A stretch of DNA of 64,000 nt from Duganella sp. BuS-21 (GTDB taxonomy: Bacteria; Pseudomonadota; Gammaproteobacteria; Burkholderiales; Burkholderiaceae_D). Where the stretch lies: positions 5,456,001-5,520,000 of the forward strand of contig CP097466.1 in assembly GCA_041874725.1 (NCBI GenBank), read 5' to 3'. The position numbers and the translations under genes were made by a program. Of this stretch, positions 52,225 to 60,194 are shown in pieces; the first letter of the stretch is position 1, and each line of letters opens with the position of its first letter. The notes under the pieces are model-generated. The model worked only from the letters and a program-made list of their open reading frames with translations. It did not search any database and had not been told where the DNA came from.

Positions 52225-54336
52225 ATGACTATACCGCGACTTTCCGTGCTTGCCTTCATCATTTCGGCCCAATTGACGGGCCAGGTTTACGCGGCCGACA
52301 CCGCGCCGGCCAAACACCCCATCACCCACGAGGATGTCTGGCTGATGAAGCGCGTGGGCGCGCCCCAGCCCAGCCCCGACGGGCGCTGGGCTGTCTTCTC
52401 CGTCACCGATCCGGCCTACGACAGCAAGGACCAATGGTCGGACCTGTGGATCAAAGCACTGGGCGATGACAGCCCCGCCCGCCGCCTCACCTTCAGCAAG
52501 GGCGGCGAAGGCGCGCTCAACTGGTCGCCCGACAGCAAGCAACTGCTGTTCGTCGCCAAGCGCGACGGCGACGACGCCGGTCAGATCTACCGCATCGATG
52601 TGGCGGGCGGCGGCGAAGCGCAGCGCCTGACCACGCTCACCTTGGGCGCGCGCCAGCCGAAGTTCAGCCCGGACGGCAAGCAAATCCTGTTCGTCAGCGA
52701 CATCTTCCCCGGCAACACCAGCGAAGAAGACGTCAAGAAAGCCGCCAAGGAACGCAAAGACCGCAAGTACAATGTGCGCAGCTACGAAAGCTTCCCGATG
52801 CGCTACTTCGACAAATGGCTCGACAACAAACAGGTGCGCCTGTTCGTGATGGATGCCGAGATCGGCGCCAAGCCGCGCGACCTGCTCAGCGCCACCAAGC
52901 TGGCGGCGCTGCCGGGCTTCGGCGGCGGCCAGGGCGACGAAGGCCAGACGCTGGACGCGATCTGGGCGCCGGACGGCACGACCGTGGTGCTGTCGGCCTC
53001 GATCAACCGCGACGAAATGGCTAGCGCCTCGACCTACACCCAACTGTTCAGCCTGCCGGTGGCGGGCGGCGAAGCGAGCCGCCTCACCCACGACAAGCGC
53101 AGCTACGGCAACCTGAAATTCAGCGACGACGGCAAGACCCTGTTCATGCTGACCCAGGCGGAAGAACCGGACACGGTCTACGACCTCAGCCGCATCGCCA
53201 GCGCGGCCTGGCCGATGACCAGCGCCACGCCCAAAGTCCTGACCGCCAAGCTGGACCGTTCGGTCTCGCGCTTCGCCCTGCCGGCCGGCGGCAAGCGCGT
53301 GGTGTTCAGCTACGAGCACGCGGGCCTGGAGCAACTGCACTCGATCGACTACACGGGCGGCGACCTGCGCGCCGAGCCATCGCTGCCGACCGGCAGCATC
53401 GGTTCGCTCAACGCCGGCGGCAAGGCGCTGGTCGGGGTCTGGGAATCGTCGATCAATCCGCCCGAGGTGTACGCCTTCGGCCAGGGCGCGCCCAAGCGCC
53501 TGACCTCGTTCAACACCGAGCGTGCGGCCAAGATCGACTGGCAGGCGCCCGAGCACTTCTGGTTCAAGGCCAGCGACGGCCGCATGATCCACAATATGCT
53601 CGTCAAGCCGGCCAACTTCGACCCGTCGAAGAAATATCCGCTGTTCGCGGTGATCCACGGCGGCGCGGCCAATATGTGGCGCGACCAGTTCGTGATCCGC
53701 TGGAACTACCACCTGCTGGCCAAGCCCGGCTACGTGGTGCTGCTGACCGACTATAAAGGCTCGACCGGCTACGGCGAGGAATTCGCCCGCGCCATCAAGG
53801 GCGATCCGCTGAAAGGCCCGGCCGATGAAGTAAACGAAGCGGTGGATGAAGCGGTCAAGAAGTACAGCTATGTCGATGGCAACAAGCTGGCGGCGGGCGG
53901 CGCCAGCTACGGCGGCCACCTGGCCAACTGGCTGCAAGCCACCACCACGCGCTACAAGGCCATCGTCTCGCACGCCGGCCAGATGGACCTGATCATGCAA
54001 TGGGGCACCAGCGACAATATGTGGGGCCGCGAAGTCAACAGCGGTGGCCCGGTATGGGGCGACAAGGCCGTATGGCGCGAGCAAAGCCCGGTGCTGCAAG
54101 CCGGCAACCAGGCGAAAGGCACGGGCTTCAAGACACCGATCCTGATCTCGGTGGGCGAACTCGATTACCGCGTGCCGGCCAACAATTCGCTGATGAACTT
54201 CGGCCTGCAACAACGCCTCAACGTCCCAAGCAAGCTGATCGTATTCCCGGATGAGAACCACTGGATCCTCAAAGGCGAAAACAGCCGCTACTTCTACAAC
54301 GAAGTGCACGGCTGGCTGGCCAAATACCTCAACTAA
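52225..54336 (+). CDS. S9-family prolyl oligopeptidase/acylaminoacyl peptidase (exported)
   Basis: A 703-residue secreted serine peptidase. Signal peptide ends LTGQVYAAD. Residues about 30-420 form a beta-propeller of PD40/WD40-like repeats (SPDGRWAVFSV, WSPDSKQLLFVAK, FSPDGKQILFVSD, FSDDGKTLFML). The C-terminal alpha/beta hydrolase has the triad Ser561 (GGASYGGHL), Asp647 (VGELDYRVP) and His679 (DENHWI). It resembles dipeptidyl aminopeptidase/acylaminoacyl-peptidase groups; the precise specificity is not evident. Located in the periplasm. Confidence 0.92.
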   Translation: MTIPRLSVLAFIISAQLTGQVYAADTAPAKHPITHEDVWLMKRVGAPQPSPDGRWAVFSVTDPAYDSKDQWSDLWIKALGDDSPARRLTFSKGGEGALNWSPDSKQLLFVAKRDGDDAGQIYRIDVAGGGEAQRLTTLTLGARQPKFSPDGKQILFVSDIFPGNTSEEDVKKAAKERKDRKYNVRSYESFPMRYFDKWLDNKQVRLFVMDAEIGAKPRDLLSATKLAALPGFGGGQGDEGQTLDAIWAPDGTTVVLSASINRDEMASASTYTQLFSLPVAGGEASRLTHDKRSYGNLKFSDDGKTLFMLTQAEEPDTVYDLSRIASAAWPMTSATPKVLTAKLDRSVSRFALPAGGKRVVFSYEHAGLEQLHSIDYTGGDLRAEPSLPTGSIGSLNAGGKALVGVWESSINPPEVYAFGQGAPKRLTSFNTERAAKIDWQAPEHFWFKASDGRMIHNMLVKPANFDPSKKYPLFAVIHGGAANMWRDQFVIRWNYHLLAKPGYVVLLTDYKGSTGYGEEFARAIKGDPLKGPADEVNEAVDEAVKKYSYVDGNKLAAGGASYGGHLANWLQATTTRYKAIVSHAGQMDLIMQWGTSDNMWGREVNSGGPVWGDKAVWREQSPVLQAGNQAKGTGFKTPILISVGELDYRVPANNSLMNFGLQQRLNVPSKLIVFPDENHWILKGENSRYFYNEVHGWLAKYLN

Positions 54337-54347
54337 AAGGAGACGGC

Positions 54348-54728
54348 ATGACGATTGCAAACTGGTGCGTATTGATTGCCTGCCTGTTGCCGACGGCAAC
54401 GGTGGGCTTGGCCAAGCTCACCTCGCGCGGCGCGGAACGCTACAACAACAAGCATCCGCGCGACTGGGTGTCCGGGCTGACGGGCTGGAAGGCGCGCGCC
54501 AACGCCGCGCAGATGAACGGCTTTGAAGCGCTGCCGCTGTTCATCGCGGCGGTGGTGCTGGCGCAGCAGGCGCAGGCCGAGCAAGGCCGCATCGACACGC
54601 TGGCGATGGCCTTCATCGCCGTGCGCTTGGTGTATGTGGCCATGTACCTGGCCAACCAGCACGCACTGCGCACGCTGGTGTGGATAGGCGGTACGGCGAT
54701 CAGCATCGCCATACTCGCCATGAGCTAA
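54348..54728 (+). CDS. MAPEG-family membrane protein
   Basis: A 126-residue protein with four membrane segments of the eicosanoid/glutathione-metabolism (MAPEG) family. It shows KARANAAQMNGFEALPLFIA (the substrate- and GSH-interacting RxxxAxxNxxE pattern) and FIAVRLVYVAMYLANQHALR. In bacteria its role is unsettled. Ribosome site AAGGAGA; lies 11 bases after the S9 peptidase, probably in one transcript. Its stop is eight bases from the convergent phosphoesterase stop. Confidence 0.87.
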   Translation: MTIANWCVLIACLLPTATVGLAKLTSRGAERYNNKHPRDWVSGLTGWKARANAAQMNGFEALPLFIAAVVLAQQAQAEQGRIDTLAMAFIAVRLVYVAMYLANQHALRTLVWIGGTAISIAILAMS

Positions 54729-54736
54729 GCCTTCGC

Positions 54737-56875
54737 TTAGTTGAAACTCAAGCCGCTGCTGCTGGCGTTGTTCAGCTTTTGCGCCTTGAGGTCGATGGTG
54801 AAGTGGTCGCTCGGCTTGCCCGAACCCAGCCCCTTCAGAATCGCAAACACCTGCTTGAACTGCGACTGGAACGCCACGTGTACGGCGTTCTGGTCCGACA
54901 GTTGATCGCCCACTTTCACGATCGCCGCCGGCGTCGCCGGGAAGGCTCCCATCAGCACCTTGTACTGCGCCACGCGTTCTGCGCCCATGTCGCGCAAGGC
55001 CAGCTCGCCGGCGTACACCGTGCGATGGAAGTCGCCATAGAACTCATACGCGCTGATCTTGGCGAAGTCCGCCAGCTTCAGGTTGGCGGCGGCGGCGATC
55101 TGCTCGGCCTTGACGCTGGCTGCGGCCCAGTCTGCCGTCAGCTGGCTGGCGGCGACGCCGCCGTCGGCCACCGTGCCCTTGGCCGCGCACGCCGCAGTGA
55201 GCGGCACCACCAGCGGATTGTCCTTCAGCTGCGCCAGCGTCACCTTGGTTTGCAGCTGCGACAGGATCAGCATCTGGCGCGCATCGAGCGACATCGCCGC
55301 TTCCTTCATTTCGCACGGCCAGTAATCGCTCATGAAACGCAGGCGCGACAGCTCGCCGAAATACGTCCGCGTAAACTCGCCATACGATTTGCTGTCGAGG
55401 ATGCTGCGGTTCCAGCGCTTGCCGATATCGCTGGTGATGCTGCTGCCTTGCAGGTAGTCGTACTCGACCTGGTACAGCGGGAATAGTTCGTTGTGGCGCG
55501 CCACATTGTTCAGGCCCACGGTCTGCACATCGATCAAATCCTTGCTTTGGTAGCTGACGATCTTGTAGGCCGCGCCAAACACCGCCAGCGACGGCGACTG
55601 CACGTTGACCAGATAGTTGCCGGCGGCATCCTTGAAATCATTGGTGCCGTTGAAGTGCATGTGGCCGCCCACGTGCAGCGGCAGGCCGGTGGCGGCCATG
55701 GCGGCGGTGGTGGCGGTCGCCGGCATGCGGCTCACCTGGAACGCGCCCGGCTTGAACACGGCCTTCATGGCGTCGGTCTGGTTGGCGTAGAAGTCCATGG
55801 TCGGATAGTGCGAGAAGGACATCAGTTGCTTGCCCTGCGCCTTGGCGCGCGCGGCCACCGACTTGATCCACTCGATCTGGTGGATCTTATGGGTCAGCAT
55901 CTTGTTCCAGCCGCCGTCGCCGGCGTTGTCGTAGCCCTTGAAGTTCTTCGGATTGGCCGGATCGAAGTTGGCGTTTGGCGCATGCACATTGCCGTCCAGC
56001 GCCAGCAGCCAGATGCCGTTCACCGGTTCCACCAGATAGCTGGCATCGACCATATTGGTGCAGCGGCTGTAGGTCTTGCCGGCCACCTTGTACTTGCCGC
56101 CCTCGCCTTCGGTGCAGATCTCGAACTGGCGCTTGTCGAGGCTGGCGGCGGCGCTGGCCGCTTCGTAGGTGTACTTGCCGTCGGCATAGGCGCTGAACGG
56201 CGTTTCCCAGTAGATGTCGCTCTTGTTGGGCGCATAGCCGAACTCGCCGAGCTTGGTCATCAGCTTTTCGTAGCCCTGCTCCAGCAGCTGATTGGTGCAG
56301 ACCACGGCCGGATCCTTGGCCTTGCAGGCGGCGTTGTTGACGGCGTAGATCTTCTGTTCCTTGCCGTCCTTGGTCAGGAAGTCGTTCTTGCCGGCTTCGT
56401 CGTCATCGTAAGGCTCGTTAGGGTCGTGATTGCCGGGCGCGATAAAGAAGCGCATGCCCTTGGCCTGGTACTCGTGCAGGATATCGGCCAGGCCATCGAT
56501 ATTAATCGGCTGGGCGTCGTCCGAGATATCGCCCGGCATCGCCACCAGGCGGATGCCCTTGCCGTAGGCGTCGTCCAGCGCGGCGCGGAAGGCGAAATAG
56601 TTTTCGTTGAACAGGCGCGTCGAGGTCAGCTGCGCGTACATGGTGCGGATGGTGGCGTTCTTGCCGTCCTTGGTGGGAATGCCGGCGAACTGGCTGCTCT
56701 TCAAATCGCCGTAGATGTTCTCGAAGTGGACGTCGCTCATGAAGGCGACGGCGGTGGAATTGAAGCCGTCGCCCGGATTGGTTTCGGTGACCGGCAGGCC
56801 GTCGCTGCCGCAGGCGGCAAGCAATGCGGCAACAGCGGCGGCCATTGCGGCCGCAGCGGGTAAAGCATAACGCAT
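54737..56875 (-). CDS. Lipoprotein metallophosphoesterase (calcineurin-like)
   Basis: A 712-residue exported lipoprotein: signal ending ALLAACGSD (lipobox Cys22). The di-metal phosphoesterase motifs are DVHFEN (about 46), MPGDISDD, APGNHDPNEP and VGGHMHFNG. Between them are inserts with several Cys (DPAVVCTNQ, FEICTEGEG, YSRCTNMVD) that may form disulfides. The C-terminal 200 residues are helical and unfamiliar. It resembles secreted acid sphingomyelinase-like or purple-acid-phosphatase-like enzymes in size; the substrate is unknown. Confidence 0.85.
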   Translation of the reverse strand: MRYALPAAAAMAAAVAALLAACGSDGLPVTETNPGDGFNSTAVAFMSDVHFENIYGDLKSSQFAGIPTKDGKNATIRTMYAQLTSTRLFNENYFAFRAALDDAYGKGIRLVAMPGDISDDAQPINIDGLADILHEYQAKGMRFFIAPGNHDPNEPYDDDEAGKNDFLTKDGKEQKIYAVNNAACKAKDPAVVCTNQLLEQGYEKLMTKLGEFGYAPNKSDIYWETPFSAYADGKYTYEAASAAASLDKRQFEICTEGEGGKYKVAGKTYSRCTNMVDASYLVEPVNGIWLLALDGNVHAPNANFDPANPKNFKGYDNAGDGGWNKMLTHKIHQIEWIKSVAARAKAQGKQLMSFSHYPTMDFYANQTDAMKAVFKPGAFQVSRMPATATTAAMAATGLPLHVGGHMHFNGTNDFKDAAGNYLVNVQSPSLAVFGAAYKIVSYQSKDLIDVQTVGLNNVARHNELFPLYQVEYDYLQGSSITSDIGKRWNRSILDSKSYGEFTRTYFGELSRLRFMSDYWPCEMKEAAMSLDARQMLILSQLQTKVTLAQLKDNPLVVPLTAACAAKGTVADGGVAASQLTADWAAASVKAEQIAAAANLKLADFAKISAYEFYGDFHRTVYAGELALRDMGAERVAQYKVLMGAFPATPAAIVKVGDQLSDQNAVHVAFQSQFKQVFAILKGLGSGKPSDHFTIDLKAQKLNNASSSGLSFN

Positions 56876-56938
56876 ACAAACTCCATCAGGCAGTTAAAGT
56901 CGGCGCATTGTTGCACCGGCAAATGACCGCCTGATTAC

Positions 56939-57061
56939 AAACCGGGGTCAGTTCCGACATTCGCAAACCGGGGTCAGTTCCGACATTCGGACATTTCGCG
57001 CGCGAAATGTCCGAATGTCGGAACTGACCCCGGTTTGTTGTTAGACCCCGGTTTGTTGTTA
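56939..57061. repeat. Perfect 72-bp palindrome with flanking direct repeats (family A-related)
   Basis: Bases 56965-57036 form a perfect palindrome: two 36-base arms with no spacer, centre CGCG. The arm starts AAACCGGGGTCAGTTCCGAC. Left of it a 25-base partial copy of the arm lies in direct orientation (56939-56963). Right of it the 18-base unit starting GACCCCGGTTTG is repeated in tandem (57026-57043, 57044-57061). It sits between the phosphoesterase and MFS genes, both on the minus strand. Confidence 0.9.
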
Positions 57062-57071
57062 CGCCAGTTTG

Positions 57072-58394
57072 TTACGCGGCCTTCGCCTGCTGCGGCGCGG
57101 CGGCGCTGGCGACCGCCGGCTTGCGGATCAGCAGGATGACGGCGGCAGCCACCAGGCAGGCGGCGCCGGCCGCAAACAGGGCCGGATCGTAAGTCAGCAG
57201 CAGCGTGCGCACACGGCCCGCGCCGTAGGCGGCCACGGCCGCGCCCAGCTGGTGGGCGGCGAAGATCCAGCCAAACACCATGCCGGCCTTTTCCTTGCCG
57301 AAGGTGGCGCCGGCCAGGCGTACCGTCGGCGGCACGGTGGCGATCCAGTCCAGGCCGTAGAACATGGCGAACAGCGACAGCCCGTACAGCGTGAACTCCG
57401 AGTACGGCAGCCACAGCAACGACAGGCCGCGCAAGGCGTAGTAGACGAATAGCAGCTTGCGGTTGTCGTAGCGGTCGGACAGCCAGCCGGAGGCGATGGT
57501 GCCGACCAGGTCGAACGCGCCCATCATCGCCAGCACCGAAGCCGCCGGCACCGGGCCGAGACCGGCATCGCCGCACAGCGAGATGAAGTGGGTCTGGATC
57601 AGGCCGTTGGTGCTGAGGCCGCAAATGAAGAAGGTGCCGGCGAGAATCCAGAACACGCGGCTGCGCGAGGCCTCGGCCAATACCTTGAACGGCGTGGCGA
57701 AGGTGATCCGCATGGCCGGTGCGGCGGCCGCGATCGGCGCGACGCCGGTAACAGGATCGGGCACGGCGCCATACGGCGCCAGGCCGACGTCGCTGGGACG
57801 GTTGCGCATCAGCACATAGACGGCCACCGCCATGACGGCGCAGGCCACCAGCACCGGCAGCACGGCCAGGCGCCAGCCGTAGCGCTCGATCATCCAGGCG
57901 GCCACCGGCAGGAAGATCAGCTGCCCGGTGGCGGAACTGGCGGTCAGGATGCCGATCACCAGGCCACGATGCTGGTCGAACCAGCGGTTGGCAACCACGG
58001 CGCTCAAGACCAGCGCGGTCATGCCGGAGCCGACGCCGAGCATGATGCCCCAGAACAGCACCAGATGCCAGAACTCGGTCATCTGGGTCGCCAGCGCCAT
58101 GCCGGCCGCCACCAGCATCAACGCGGTGACGACGACATTACGCAGGCCGAAGCGTTCCATCAGGATGGCCGCGAACGGCCCCATCAAACCGAACAGGGCG
58201 AAGCGCAGGGCCAGCGCCGAGGAAATCTGCTCCACGTCCCAGCCGAATTCTTTGGACAGCGGCTGCAGCAAGGCGCCCGGCAGTCCGAGCGCGGCGGACG
58301 ACGACAGCGCGGTCAAAAAGGTCAGGGCCACGATCACCCAGGAAAAATGCCAACCGCGCCGGTGCAGCCAATGGGATAACGATTGTGCAAACAT
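57072..58394 (-). CDS. Major facilitator superfamily transporter
   Basis: A 440-residue twelve-helix transporter. It begins HFSWVIVALTFLTALSSSAA and has GLPGALLQPLSKEFGWD, the conserved MxxxG cytoplasmic loop region GLRNVVV, and a second half starting FWILAGTFFICGLSTNG. The layout resembles the oxalate/formate antiporter (OFA) and monocarboxylate-like group. Start ATG 58394 follows GAGGAC; an upstream in-frame TTG is less likely. Substrate unknown. Confidence 0.88.
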   Translation of the reverse strand: MFAQSLSHWLHRRGWHFSWVIVALTFLTALSSSAALGLPGALLQPLSKEFGWDVEQISSALALRFALFGLMGPFAAILMERFGLRNVVVTALMLVAAGMALATQMTEFWHLVLFWGIMLGVGSGMTALVLSAVVANRWFDQHRGLVIGILTASSATGQLIFLPVAAWMIERYGWRLAVLPVLVACAVMAVAVYVLMRNRPSDVGLAPYGAVPDPVTGVAPIAAAAPAMRITFATPFKVLAEASRSRVFWILAGTFFICGLSTNGLIQTHFISLCGDAGLGPVPAASVLAMMGAFDLVGTIASGWLSDRYDNRKLLFVYYALRGLSLLWLPYSEFTLYGLSLFAMFYGLDWIATVPPTVRLAGATFGKEKAGMVFGWIFAAHQLGAAVAAYGAGRVRTLLLTYDPALFAAGAACLVAAAVILLIRKPAVASAAAPQQAKAA

Positions 58395-58519
58395 AAATGG
58401 TCCTCGCAATGGCGACGCGCGCAGGAAAGCGCGCTTTTCACCATTTTAAATTACGACCATAATGAATACAAGTAAAAAAATGGGTTTGACGTTGCCTCGC
58501 AGTAAAGCGCGTGGCACCG

Positions 58520-58612
58520 GCAAAACCCGCACACCGCTGCGGCTCAGGGGCCGGCCTATAGGCCGGCGAGGCGAAGCCCCTATCCCGGCCCCTGGGTCCG
58601 ACCCTTCCGTTC
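58520..58612. repeat. Dispersed palindromic repeat, family A, copy 6
   Basis: CCCGCACACCGCTGCGGCTC matches the 32390 copy, followed by CAGGGGCCGG...CCGGCCCCTG arms around GCCGGCCTATAGGCCGGC, an 18-base perfect inner palindrome, and ending GGGTCCGACCC. It directly follows the BON-domain gene stop on the minus strand. Confidence 0.7.
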
Positions 58613-58615
58613 GGG

Positions 58616-59326
58616 TTACTTGATACGCAGCGAGCTCTGGACCTTGTTGACGCCTTTAACATTGCGCGCCACATCCACAGCTTTATCCATTTCAGCCTGC
58701 GACGGCACGAAACCGCTCAGCATCACAGTGCCGTTGGTGGTTTCCACATGCACATCCAGCGATTTCAGTGCAGGCTCAGCCATCAACTCGGTTTTCACCT
58801 TGGTGGTGATGGCGGTATCGGCAACCGCATCCTTGGCCAGCTCGGTTTTCGAGCGTGCTTCGCACGATGCCTTGTCGGTGCCGCTCAGGGCGCTGCAGTC
58901 GATGCCGGTCTGGGCCACGTCGGCAGCCCGCTTGCCGGCCTTGGCGTCATTCACCCAGGCGGTGTGTTGCGATTTCGCACCGGTCAGGCAGCTGTCCTTG
59001 TCGCTGCCGCTTTTAGGCGAACACTGGGCCTTGGCCAGGTCATAGTTGGCGTCCGCCACATTGATCTGGGCTTTTTCCACCGATTTCTTGTCGTTGCGGT
59101 ATTGCAGGGCGGCGGTCGATTCGGCGTTGGCGCGGTTGACCTTGGCCTGCTCCTGGCATACATCCTTGCCATTACCCGATTGTGCATCGCAGGCAGCTTT
59201 GGCGGTTTTGTAGTCGGCGTCGGATTTGTTGATGGCGGCTTTATACGCCACGGTGTCGTTGACCGGCGTCGCGGCAAAGGCGGCGCTGGCGGCTGTGGCC
59301 AGCACGAAGCAGAGTAATTTATTCAT
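58616..59326 (-). CDS. Exported BON-domain protein with Cys-containing repeats
   Basis: A 236-residue protein. Signal peptide ends ASAAFAATP. Residues about 30-150 hold three related units (YKTAKAACDAQSGNGKDVC; YDLAKAQCSPKSGSDKDSC; IDCSALSGTDKASC), each with a Cys pair about 10-11 apart that could be a disulfide. The last 70 residues are a BON domain (TKVKTELMAEPALKSLDVHV, GTVMLSGFV). BON proteins are usually periplasmic and stress-induced. ATG 59326 follows GAGGGA. Confidence 0.85.
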   Translation of the reverse strand: MNKLLCFVLATAASAAFAATPVNDTVAYKAAINKSDADYKTAKAACDAQSGNGKDVCQEQAKVNRANAESTAALQYRNDKKSVEKAQINVADANYDLAKAQCSPKSGSDKDSCLTGAKSQHTAWVNDAKAGKRAADVAQTGIDCSALSGTDKASCEARSKTELAKDAVADTAITTKVKTELMAEPALKSLDVHVETTNGTVMLSGFVPSQAEMDKAVDVARNVKGVNKVQSSLRIK

Positions 59327-59415
59327 GATCGTGTCCCTCTTGTAGTGGTTGGTGGACACGATTAGACGCCTGTACAGTCATCCGCTCCGTGCGGAAACGT
59401 ACAAAAATGGGAAAT

Positions 59416-60114
59416 TCATTGATCTTGCAACAAGCCCTGCTGCCACAGGCGGTCGGCCTGTTCGAACAGCGGCAAGCCGGCGGCGAAAGCGGCGCCGGTC
59501 GGCGCGAGTTGCAGCCAGGCCAGGGTGCTGTGACTGCCGGTGGCAGGCAAAGGCTGGCGCACCTGGCGCATCCAGTCGGCCACGGTGGCGTACTGGGTCG
59601 GGTGACGCTGCTGTATCCAGGCCAGCGCCACCAGATCGGCATACCCTTCCTCGCGGCGGGTGTCGCGCAGCGCGTGGATGGTGTGGACAGCGTCGGCATC
59701 GTCAGCGGGCGCCTGGCCCTCTTCGAAACCGGACGGCACCGCGTGCCACACGCCTTGCGCATAACGCCAGCAATGGCCGATTTCATGCGCGACCATGGCT
59801 TCGATCATCAGCGCGCGTTGTGCGGTGGGTACATTGTCGAGGATATCTTCCGCATTCGGATTGCCGCGCATGGAGAGCACCAGCTTGCAGCGGCCGCTGT
59901 GATAACCCAAGGCCAGCGGCACATCGGTGGGCCGCGCCTGCGGTTGCACCGTGATGTCGAGCGGCAGTTTTAACTCCTGTTTGGCATAGTTCAGCACGGC
60001 GGAACCAGCCTTCAGCCAGCGCATTTCCACCTCGGTCAACTCGGCAGCGCGAGTCAGGCCGGGAACCAGGCTGGAAGCCAGCAACAGCAGTGGGAATAAG
60101 GTGCGCTTGATCAT
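59416..60114 (-). CDS. Secreted zinc-metalloprotease-like protein, HEIGH motif
   Basis: A 232-residue exported protein, signal peptide about 1-23. His110-Glu111 and His114 form an HExxH motif (VAHEIGHCWRY), followed about 45 residues later by REEGYADLVALAW, whose Glu/Asp could be the third zinc ligand. Upstream YHSGRCKLVLSMRGN and two Cys are notable. I do not recognise a named family; the zinc motif and signal peptide support a periplasmic peptidase or a structural relative. Start ATG 60114 gives a good signal peptide; an upstream in-frame codon at 60144 does not. Confidence 0.65.
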   Translation of the reverse strand: MIKRTLFPLLLLASSLVPGLTRAAELTEVEMRWLKAGSAVLNYAKQELKLPLDITVQPQARPTDVPLALGYHSGRCKLVLSMRGNPNAEDILDNVPTAQRALMIEAMVAHEIGHCWRYAQGVWHAVPSGFEEGQAPADDADAVHTIHALRDTRREEGYADLVALAWIQQRHPTQYATVADWMRQVRQPLPATGSHSTLAWLQLAPTGAAFAAGLPLFEQADRLWQQGLLQDQ

Positions 60115-60134
60115 GGTGATCAAACTGTAGCATG

Positions 60135-60160
60135 CACCGGGCAAAAATTATTGCCCGGTG
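60135..60160 (-). terminator. Stem-loop between the two peptidase-like genes
   Basis: CACCGGGCAA, loop AAATTA, TTGCCCGGTG: a perfect 10-bp stem between the stop of the M49-like gene (60195) and the start of the HEIGH protein gene. T residues lie in the loop, not after the stem, so termination is uncertain. Confidence 0.4.
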
Positions 60161-60194
60161 GCAGGTATATTACTACGTAGAAAAACTTGAATGT

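Noticed and set aside
56939..57061. CRISPR array or phage attachment site
   Set aside because: The repeats are palindromic and contiguous with no unique spacers; it is a fold-back repeat.
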